Assembly (NCBI RefSeq): GCF_001477625.1
Contig: NZ_CP013692.1
Coordinates: 2,294,001-2,358,000, forward strand
Length of the DNA: 64,000 nucleotides
Source of the DNA: Paucibacter sp. KCTC 42545
Lineage (GTDB): Bacteria > Pseudomonadota > Gammaproteobacteria > Burkholderiales > Burkholderiaceae_C
Direction of reading: 5' to 3'
The notes under the pieces were generated by a model, which worked only from the letters and a program-made list of their open reading frames with translations, searched no databases and was not told the DNA's origin. Positions 57,705-64,000 of the stretch are shown in pieces. Each line of letters begins with the position of its first letter. Position 1 is the stretch's first letter. The position numbers were made by a program, and so were the translations under genes.

Positions 57705-59297
57705 ATGACGCGGACAAGCAATAGCAACTCAAGCCAGGCCGGTAGCAGTAACAGCACCAGCAACTTGCTGAAATGGCCGCTGGTGGCGACCCTGGCCTTG
57801 GCCGGGCTCTACCTAGTTTTCAATATTTACGCCGCCGGCCAACTCTGGTGGGCGCTGGGGCTGCTTGTGCTCTTGGGCAGCGCCATCTTTGTCTATCTGG
57901 CCAAGATCTCTTTTGCCTATCGCTACCTCTATCCGGGCTTGGCAGGCATGGCGATTTTTGTGGCCTTCCCGCTGCTGTACACGGTGCAGATTGGCTTCAC
58001 CAATTACTCCTCCAGCAATCTGCTCAGCCAGGAGCGGGTGCGCAGCTATCTGTTGGAGCAAACAGCACCGGATGACGCTCACCTGATGAGTTACTCCCTG
58101 CACGCCGACGGGCCGCAATACCTGCTGGCGCTGCGCCCGCTCAGCCCCATGGGTGAGCTGGGCGAGGTGACTTTTGTGTCCGGCCCATTGGCCTTGATGA
58201 ACACCCAGGCTCCCGTGCGGGTGAGCATGAGCGCGCCCACTGCCTCTACCCATTTGGCACCTGCCCTGCCGCTGAAAGAGGTGCTCAAGCACCGCGATGT
58301 ACTGATGAGCTTGGTGCTGAGCCTGCCCGAGGGCGCGGCGTCTCATGGCACCGACCTGCACTACCTGGGCGTTAGCGAATTCGGTCCGCTAAACCGGCTC
58401 TGGCAAACCAACCCGGACGGCTCACTCACGCAGGCGTCCGATGGCGCCATCTACCACACCAATGGCGAGACCGGCTTTTTCGAAAACGCCGCCACGGGTG
58501 AGCGCCTGCAGCCCGGCTTCAAGGTGTTTGCCGGCCTCAAGCATTACCAGCGCATGGTGATGGACCCGGACTTCCGCGGCCCCTTCTTTTCGATCTTCTT
58601 GTGGACGGTCAGCTTCTCGGCGCTGACCGTGCTCTTCACCCTGCTGATCGGCATGGCCCTGGCGGTGCTGCTGAACTGGGAAGCTTTGCGTTTTCGCACC
58701 ACTTACCGCACGCTTTTGTTCTTGCCCTATGCGGTGCCGGGCTTCATTTCTATTCTGGTGTTCAAGGGTTTGTTCAACCAGAACTTCGGCGAGATCAACG
58801 CCATTCTGGACAGCTTGTTTGGCATCAAACCGGCCTGGTTTGCCGACCCCGCGCTGGCTCGCAGCATGCTGCTGATCGTCAACACCTGGCTGGGCTACCC
58901 CTACATCATGGTGCTGTGCACCGGCTTGCTGAAAGCGATTCCTGCGGACCTGTATGAGGCCTCGGCAATTGCCGGCGCCGGGCCGCTGACCAACTTCTTC
59001 AAGATCACCGCGCCCTTGATCGCCAAGCCGCTCACGCCTTTGCTGATTGGCATCTTTGCCTTCAACTTCAACAATTTCGTGCTGATCGCCTTGCTGACCG
59101 ATGGCCGGCCTGACTACCTCAACACCAAGGTTCCCGCCGGGCAGACCGACATTCTGGTCAGCTACACCTACCGCATCGCCTTCCAAGATTCCGGCCAGGA
59201 CTTCGGGCTGGCAGCGGCGGTATCGACCGTGATCTTCCTGATGGTGGCAGCAATGTCACTGATCAATCTGCGCTTGATGCGCGCGAACTCAAGGTAA
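57705..59297 (+). CDS. malF: Maltose/maltodextrin ABC transporter permease MalF
   Basis: The 530-residue protein begins with Ser/Asn-rich residues, then two N-terminal transmembrane segments. A large periplasmic loop of about 190 residues (P2-like, about 105-290) follows, then the permease core. The EAA loop reads EASAIAGAGPLTNFFKITAPLIAKPL. The length, close to the 514-residue E. coli MalF, and the P2-type loop identify it as MalF rather than a sugar permease without the loop. It starts one nt after malE. The 206-nt gap to malG contains three hairpin repeats. Confidence 0.95.
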   Translation: MTRTSNSNSSQAGSSNSTSNLLKWPLVATLALAGLYLVFNIYAAGQLWWALGLLVLLGSAIFVYLAKISFAYRYLYPGLAGMAIFVAFPLLYTVQIGFTNYSSSNLLSQERVRSYLLEQTAPDDAHLMSYSLHADGPQYLLALRPLSPMGELGEVTFVSGPLALMNTQAPVRVSMSAPTASTHLAPALPLKEVLKHRDVLMSLVLSLPEGAASHGTDLHYLGVSEFGPLNRLWQTNPDGSLTQASDGAIYHTNGETGFFENAATGERLQPGFKVFAGLKHYQRMVMDPDFRGPFFSIFLWTVSFSALTVLFTLLIGMALAVLLNWEALRFRTTYRTLLFLPYAVPGFISILVFKGLFNQNFGEINAILDSLFGIKPAWFADPALARSMLLIVNTWLGYPYIMVLCTGLLKAIPADLYEASAIAGAGPLTNFFKITAPLIAKPLTPLLIGIFAFNFNNFVLIALLTDGRPDYLNTKVPAGQTDILVSYTYRIAFQDSGQDFGLAAAVSTVIFLMVAAMSLINLRLMRANSR

Positions 59298-59306
59298 AGG
59301 TATTGC

Positions 59307-59483
59307 GTGACAGACCGCCCGAGTGAGCGAAGCGAACGAGTAGCTCTGTCACCAACTGATTAGAGATTTGCGTGACAGACCGCCCGAGCGCGCGCAGCGA
59401 TTGAGTAGCTCTGTCACCAACCAATTTTTTGACTTGTGTGACAGACCGCCCGAACGAGCAACGCGAGTGAGTAGCTCTGTCAG
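59307..59483 (+). repeat. Three 46-nt hairpin repeats between malF and malG
   Basis: Copies lie at 59307-59352, 59372-59417 and 59438-59483, with periods of 65 and 66 nt. Each starts GTGACAGACCGCCCGA and ends GAGTAGCTCTGTCA(C/G), so the outer 8 bases form an inverted repeat; the inner 16-17 nt vary between copies. The first and second are perfect at the ends; the third has G for the last C. Spacers of about 20 nt are AT-rich and different. The layout suggests a REP-like mobile or mRNA-stabilising element. Confidence 0.92.
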
Positions 59484-59503
59484 CAACCGAGTAGAAAGCA
59501 AGC

Positions 59504-60394
59504 ATGGCCATCGTCACCAGTAAAACCCAAAAGTGGCGCGTCCTCGGCGCCCATGCCCTGCTGTGGGCGCTGATCGGCATCACCATCTTCCCGCTGCTGG
59601 CGGTGATCTCGATCTCGCTGCGGCCAGGCAACTTCTCCACCGGCAGCTTGATCCCGTCGGAGATCAGCCTGGAGCATTGGAAGCTCGCACTCGGCATTCC
59701 CTACCAAAGCGCCGATGGCAGCCTGATTCAGCCGCCCTTCCCTGTGCTGCGCTGGCTCTGGAATTCAATCAAGATTGCCACCATCTCGGCGCTGCTGATC
59801 GTGGCCATCTCCACCACCGCCGCCTATGCGTTTGCGCGCCTGAAGTTCCGCTTCAAAACGCCCATCCTCAACAGCATGCTGTTGCTGCAAATGTTCCCGG
59901 CCGTGCTGGCCCTGGTGGCGATTTATGCCATCTTCGAAACCATCGGCCAGTACCTGCCTGGCCTGGGCATCGAAACCCATGCCGGCCTGGTGCTGAGCTA
60001 TATGGGCGGCGTGGCCATGCATATCTGGACCATACGCGGCTACTTCGAAACCATCCCCGTGGAGATCGAGGAATGCGCCAAGGTGGACGGCGCCACCCAT
60101 TGGCAGGCTTTCCGATATGTGCTGCTGCCCATGGCCGTGCCCATTTTGATGGTGGTCTTCGTGCTGGCCTTCATCGGCACCATCATCGAGTACCCGGTGG
60201 CCTCGGTGCTGCTGCGTGAAGAGGCCAATCTGACCCTGGCCGTGGGCGTCAAGTACTACCTCAACACCCAGCGCTTTTTGTGGGGCGACTTCGCCGCCGC
60301 CGCCGTGCTCTCGGGCCTGCCGATCACGCTGGTGTTCTTAGCCGCGCAGCGTTGGATCGTCTCAGGCCTGACGGCCGGCGGCGTGAAGGGCTAG
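59504..60394 (+). CDS. malG: Maltose/maltodextrin ABC transporter permease MalG
   Basis: The 296-residue protein is a multi-pass permease with the EAA motif [28 protein letters not shown] and a typical MalG C-terminus [15 protein letters not shown]. It has about six hydrophobic segments. It pairs with MalF to form the translocation channel. It begins 206 nt after malF, but the gap has only the hairpin repeats and no clear promoter, so it is probably on the same transcript. Confidence 0.96.
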   Translation: MAIVTSKTQKWRVLGAHALLWALIGITIFPLLAVISISLRPGNFSTGSLIPSEISLEHWKLALGIPYQSADGSLIQPPFPVLRWLWNSIKIATISALLIVAISTTAAYAFARLKFRFKTPILNSMLLLQMFPAVLALVAIYAIFETIGQYLPGLGIETHAGLVLSYMGGVAMHIWTIRGYFETIPVEIEECAKVDGATHWQAFRYVLLPMAVPILMVVFVLAFIGTIIEYPVASVLLREEANLTLAVGVKYYLNTQRFLWGDFAAAAVLSGLPITLVFLAAQRWIVSGLTAGGVKG

Positions 60395-60470
60395 GCGAGT
60401 CAGGGCGCGAATGCCGGGAGTCGGCGCGCGGAACTCGCGCCCCTCCCCGACTGCGGATGCAAGGACCAAG

Positions 60471-60504
60471 CCTGCAAGGCATCAGCGTTGTGATGCCTTG
60501 CAGG
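60471..60504. terminator. Perfect 14-bp hairpin downstream of malG
   Basis: CCTGCAAGGCATCA and TGATGCCTTGCAGG are separated by GCGTTG. No T run follows on either strand. Its position between convergent malG and the lipoprotein gene suggests a 3'-end structure, but intrinsic termination is uncertain. Confidence 0.6.
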
Positions 60505-60535
60505 GCGCTGGCGTTAGTTCAAGATCAAAACGACA

Positions 60536-61454
60536 TCAAGGCGTGATCAAGGACGCCTCGTCATTTCGGGTATCGGCGTCGCCTCGGGCTTCCACCTTGC
60601 CAGAAAAAATGAGGCCTGCCGTCTCGCCCGGATTGAAGGTGTAAGGCAAGGTGAACACCAAGGAGCCATCCTTGGGCAGCAGGAGCACGCCCATGGATTT
60701 GTCATTGAGCGAGCTCGGGCACTCGGCGCCGCCTGCGGCCACGCAAGTCATCGCCCCCAGCACCGGCGTCTTGGAAGAGATCTGGTTCAAGGTCAGGGTC
60801 ACTCTCTTAGCGGCGTCAGGGCCGCTATTGGCCACGGTCACCACATATTGGAAACTGCCGCCAGCCGGCACGGAGGCAGTCGGCCCGTCGAGCTTGATGC
60901 TCACGTCGTTGGTATAGGCCTTGAAACCCACCGACTGCTTGCTGCTCGACAAGCTGGTGCCGCTATTCGTGCTGGCTTCGGCGGACACATTGACTGGGCC
61001 GCTGGTGCCGAGCTTGACGGTGCCGGAGACATCAAAGACCAAGCTCGCGCCGGGCGCCAGATTGCTGATGGTCATGCGCGAGCCCAGGGTCGGGCAAGCG
61101 GTCGCGGCGCTATCGGACTTGCACGCAGAGACCTGGAAGCGCTCCAGCAGCGCGTCGGCGCTGATGCTGACATCGGTAGACGCCGCTGCCGCTTTGCCGA
61201 TATTCGAGACTTTGACCGTGGCCACCGTCTGCGAAAAGCCCGAAGGCACGTCCGGTCCGGGCAAGCCCATGGTGACCATCAACTCAGGCGTATCCACCGG
61301 CGGCGGTGGGGGGGGGCGGTGTGGTGTCGCCACCACCGCCGCCACCGCCGCAGGCGCTCAAAACGAGCGCAGCACCAAGCCCAGCCAGCAAAGGCAGCGG
61401 GCGTGCAACGATATTCTTCAAAGACGCGAAGCTGCTTGTGGAACGCGAAACCAT
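60536..61454 (-). pseudogene. Putative lipoprotein with DUF11/CARDB-like repeats, split by a frameshift at a C9 tract
   Basis: Translation from the ATG at 61454, behind GGGGATAAAC, gives a signal peptide ending in LSACGGGG, a lipobox. That frame stops shortly after the C9 tract (61308-61316) at a TGA. The downstream frame, open to 60536, encodes about 255 residues with two beta-sandwich-like repeats (PDVPSGFSQTVATVKVSNIGKAA and VPAGGSFQYVVTVANSGPDAAKRVTLTL), typical of DUF11/CARDB surface domains. Removal of one C, or addition of two, would join the frames into a protein of about 305 residues. It could be phase variation, a recent mutation or a sequencing error. Confidence 0.8.
61308..61316 (-). 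repeat. C9 homopolymer (G9 on the + strand) at the lipoprotein frameshift
   Basis: Nine consecutive G's on the + strand lie inside the proline-encoding linker between the lipobox region and the folded repeats. Such a tract is prone to slipped-strand mispairing. With eight C's the reading would be in frame. Confidence 0.9.
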
Positions 61455-61716
61455 GTTTATCCCCTAGTCATTTGGTACCCGCCTAGCTGCCAAGTCATTT
61501 CGGCAAAAAAGGCGGGCTCTTGAAAGTGAGCGCGAATTTTAGTTACGCAACTTTTTAAGATCCGTTCGGCTTGAGTAGTCACATTGTGCGCATTTCGTAC
61601 ACGAGCTTGCAATGGTCGATCAAAGTGTTCCAGGGTGCCTGCTTGAAGCGACTCGCTTTTCCGTGTAAGGGCACAAGACAAGCCAAGCCCCAAGCAGGGA
61701 TCACCCACGAAAAAAC

Positions 61717-63732
61717 TCAGGGCGCCAGCTGCTTATCCAGAAACCCCGCAACGCGATTCCAAAAATCGATCTGATTCGCCGGTACACGCCAGCCATGGCC
61801 TTCATCGGCATAGACCACATACTCGACTTGCTCGTTGCTGGCTTTGAGCGCTTTGCTGAAGGCCTCGCCATGCACCAGGGGCACGCGCTTATCGGCGCTG
61901 CCATAGGCCAGCAGCACCGGTTGCTTGATGCTGGCGGCATGCGTCAAGGGTGAATTCGCTTTGAGCTCGGCGGCGTCCTTGACCCGGTCGCCCAGCAGCT
62001 TGGGCATGCCGTGCTTTTTGTAGGCATCGGACACATCGTCCCAGCTGACCGAATGCAACATATCCAGGTCGGTCACACCCACCCAGGCTACAGCGCAGCG
62101 GAATAGCGCCGGATCGCGCACCAAACCCATCAAAGCCGCATAACCGCCATAGCTGCCGCCGGCGATGGCGATACGCTTGGGATCGGCAATGCCTTGCGCG
62201 ATTGCCCAGGCAGCGGCGTCCGCCAAGTCAGTCTGCATGGCCTTGCCCCACTGGCGCCAGCCGGCTTGGTGATGCGCCGCGCCGAAGCCTTTGCTGCCCC
62301 GGAACTGGGGCTGCAAGACCGCAAAGCCGCGCGCCGCCAGGAACTGCACTTCCGCATCCCAACGCCAGGCCGGGCCACGCACAAAAGGCCCGCCATGCAC
62401 CAAGACCACCATGGGCAGATTCTTCGTGCCGGCAGCACCGGGCGGCAAGGTCAGCCAGGCCGGCAACTCCAGGCCATCACGCGCCTTGATGCGCACCATG
62501 TCCATCTCGGCCATGGCCTTGGCATTGATGTCCGGTCGCTCGCCACCCAAGCGGCTGAACTTGCGGGTCTCGCGGTTGAACAAAAAGTACTGCGTCGGCT
62601 GAATGTCGACAAAGGCTTCGATCAAGACCCAGGGCGCATCGCCCGTCCAGGGCACGCTGAGACGATTGACGGTGCGCGGCAAGACCTTGTCGATCTGTTT
62701 TTGCAGGGTCTGCATATCCGTATCCAGCCACTGGGTGACCTCAGCATCGATGGTGAAACGCAGGCCCAGCACCTTGTCCCGGCGCGCAATCACCTCGGCA
62801 TCCACATCGAACTGGGGCGATTGAGCCAGGGGCTCGGCCGACCACTCACCGGTGGCGGGGTCAAGCAGCCAGCAGGCTTGCTTGTCGCGGCCACGCTGGG
62901 CGGTGACGAACAACTTGCCGTCGGCGCCGATTTGGCGCACGGCCAGCTCACCGCCTTCGGTGAAAGCATTGAACTCTGCCAAGACCTGCCACTGCCCCGT
63001 CGCGGGGTTGCGCCAGCGCAAGGCGCCCTTCTCTGCCTCCAGCGTCTGAGCGACGCGTAACTCGCCCTGCGGGTCGGCCCACCATCCGACCGAGTGCAGC
63101 GGCCCGTCTACCTCAACGCTGCGCCCCGTGCGGGTATTCAGGCGCAGCAGCTTGATATAGCCCACGCTCTTGCTGTCATAGCTCTCGGGCCGGACCACCA
63201 AGACCTCATCACCCACACGCTGGGCGGAGCCATTGAGCAAAAAGGTGTTCCAGGGCTGCAGCGACAGCGAGTCACTGCCATTGCGCGCCCACACACGCTG
63301 GCGCTCCACCAGCTGCTTGAACTCAGAGCCATCGTGCTGCACCGCAAACAAGCCCGGCGCCGCATCGATCTTGCCCTGCGGGGTTTCGCGGTCGTTCAAG
63401 TCAAACGCCAAGCGCTCGTTATTGACCCAGACGAAATTGCCCACATCGGCGGCGTCTGAGCTGTAAACCACCTTGGGCGTCATGCTCTCCAGCGTCAGCA
63501 CCGTGAGCATCATGCGGCCGGCCGGCCCCATGCTGCGCATGGCCAAGCGCCGGCCGTCGGGCGAGAGGCTGGCCGCATCCATCTGCGCCGCGCGGAAGAA
63601 TTTATCTGCGCTCGGCCTGAGGGGCGAAGCAGTGGCTTCAGCCGACGTTTGCGCCTGCGCCCAAGGCCATGCGGCAGCGAGCGAGGCGGCCAAGAGCGTG
63701 CGGCGCTTCAATGTTGTGAGCGAGAGAGTCAT
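61717..63732 (-). CDS. S9-family prolyl-oligopeptidase-type peptidase, exported
   Basis: The 671-residue protein has a signal peptide (MTLSLTTLKRRTLLAASLAAAWPWAQA), an N-terminal beta-propeller-like region (about 45-390), and a C-terminal alpha/beta hydrolase domain. That domain has MVVLVHGGPFVRGP, the nucleophile motif AGGSYGGYAALMGL, YGSADKRVPLVHGEAF (Asp) and YADEGHGWRVP (His), so the S9C triad is complete. It probably cleaves short peptides in the periplasm. The ATG at 63732 is used; the frame extends to 63780. It is downstream of and co-directional with the TonB receptor, with a terminator between them. Confidence 0.92.
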   Translation of the reverse strand: MTLSLTTLKRRTLLAASLAAAWPWAQAQTSAEATASPLRPSADKFFRAAQMDAASLSPDGRRLAMRSMGPAGRMMLTVLTLESMTPKVVYSSDAADVGNFVWVNNERLAFDLNDRETPQGKIDAAPGLFAVQHDGSEFKQLVERQRVWARNGSDSLSLQPWNTFLLNGSAQRVGDEVLVVRPESYDSKSVGYIKLLRLNTRTGRSVEVDGPLHSVGWWADPQGELRVAQTLEAEKGALRWRNPATGQWQVLAEFNAFTEGGELAVRQIGADGKLFVTAQRGRDKQACWLLDPATGEWSAEPLAQSPQFDVDAEVIARRDKVLGLRFTIDAEVTQWLDTDMQTLQKQIDKVLPRTVNRLSVPWTGDAPWVLIEAFVDIQPTQYFLFNRETRKFSRLGGERPDINAKAMAEMDMVRIKARDGLELPAWLTLPPGAAGTKNLPMVVLVHGGPFVRGPAWRWDAEVQFLAARGFAVLQPQFRGSKGFGAAHHQAGWRQWGKAMQTDLADAAAWAIAQGIADPKRIAIAGGSYGGYAALMGLVRDPALFRCAVAWVGVTDLDMLHSVSWDDVSDAYKKHGMPKLLGDRVKDAAELKANSPLTHAASIKQPVLLAYGSADKRVPLVHGEAFSKALKASNEQVEYVVYADEGHGWRVPANQIDFWNRVAGFLDKQLAP

Positions 63733-63782
63733 GTGAGATTCGCCTGTGAGGCTCGACAAAGGGGAGGAAGGAAGGCACAAAG

Positions 63783-63820
63783 AAAAAACCCCTGCGGGCT
63801 GGAGCAGCCGGCAGGGGTTT
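63783..63820 (-). terminator. Intrinsic terminator of the TonB-dependent receptor gene
   Basis: On the minus strand AAACCCCTGC pairs with GCAGGGGTTT around a 16-17 nt loop that can itself pair, followed by a T run. It lies 15 nt after the receptor stop codon. Confidence 0.85.
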
Positions 63821-63834
63821 CGAACTTGCGGAAC

Positions 63835-64000
63835 TTAGAACTTGTAGCTGGCGCCCAGCATCACGGAGCGGCCCCACTTCAGGTATTCCAACGGACGATC
63901 CTTGGTGCCGGCGTAGGTCTGGTACGCCGTGTCGCCCAGATTATTCACTTGCAATTGCAAGCCCAAGCCCTTCATCGCGCCGGTATTGAAGCTGTAGCCG
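63835..64000 (-). CDS. TonB-dependent receptor, C-terminal end (5' part outside window)
   Basis: The 54 residues visible read GLGLQLQVNNLGDTAYQTYAG, then EYLKWGRSVMLGASYKF followed by the stop. The aromatic last residue and VNNLGDTAYQ strand pattern are typical of the last strands of TonB-dependent outer-membrane barrels. The substrate cannot be judged; maltodextrin uptake would fit the neighbourhood, but the S9 peptidase and lipoprotein genes separate it from the mal locus. Confidence 0.88.
   Translation of the reverse strand, partial: GYSFNTGAMKGLGLQLQVNNLGDTAYQTYAGTKDRPLEYLKWGRSVMLGASYKF

Noticed and set aside
56552..57763. A 403-codon open frame antisense to malE
   Set aside because: The MalE frame has a signal peptide and family motifs; the antisense frame does not.
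59307..59483. CRISPR array
   Set aside because: The units have conserved ends with a variable centre inside the hairpin and only about 20-nt spacers, and no cas gene is in the window; they look like REP-type repeats.

Overview
The window is high-GC DNA from a beta-proteobacterium of the order Burkholderiales, most likely a Roseateles/Paucibacter/Rubrivivax-type organism. This rests on base composition, on housekeeping order (rpsP-rimM-trmD-rplS; murJ-SirB1-hda-HAD-pcnB-folK; DUF3579-argD-argF) and on families common in that order. The genus is an inference. I see no tRNA, rRNA, CRISPR array, insertion sequence or phage gene.

Positions 1-8700: the 3' end of feoB, a small cupin, a small exported protein, then a tightly overlapping three-gene operon. 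It encodes a cyclic-nucleotide-binding/patatin phospholipase, a one-module non-ribosomal peptide synthetase (C-A-T-TE) and a VTT/DedA-type membrane protein. This looks like a compact route to an acylated amino acid or small lipopeptide and is the most novel-looking locus here.

Positions 8760-16430: a SufR-like regulator coupled to an MFS exporter with a perfect 10-bp inverted repeat upstream, small enzyme genes (protein phosphatase, RluA-type synthase, DUF938, SDR), a Tim44-like protein, an EF-hand protein behind a near-consensus sigma-28 promoter, and a CobD/CbiB-family membrane protein.

Positions 16450-34800: mostly core genes. These are a Nudix hydrolase, rplS-trmD-rimM-rpsP with a near-consensus promoter and long leader, a GNAT enzyme, a TM2-like protein, Pit/DUF47 phosphate uptake, folK-pcnB-HAD-hda, a SirB1-family protein, murJ, rpsT, an alpha/beta hydrolase with an M14 peptidase, DUF3579, argD and argF.

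Positions 34900-38830: a metallophosphoesterase, a Ser/Thr kinase fused to a universal-stress domain, a YkgJ-type cysteine-cluster protein and a transglutaminase-like/TPR lipoprotein.

Positions 38930-60400: a large alpha-glucan locus. Three exported GH13 enzymes (pullulanase, alpha-amylase, cyclomaltodextrinase-like) cut starch or pullulan outside the cytoplasm. MalKEFG imports maltodextrins. MalQ, GlgX, GlgB and GlgP process them inside, and a Tat-exported esterase is embedded in the glg operon. The two divergent promoter regions share a TGTAG-N5-CTACA palindrome, so one regulator encoded elsewhere probably controls the whole locus. Three 46-nt hairpin repeats separate malF from malG.

Positions 60470-64000: a putative lipoprotein gene split by a frameshift at a run of nine C (phase variation or sequence error), an exported S9-family peptidase, and the 3' end of a TonB-dependent receptor gene.
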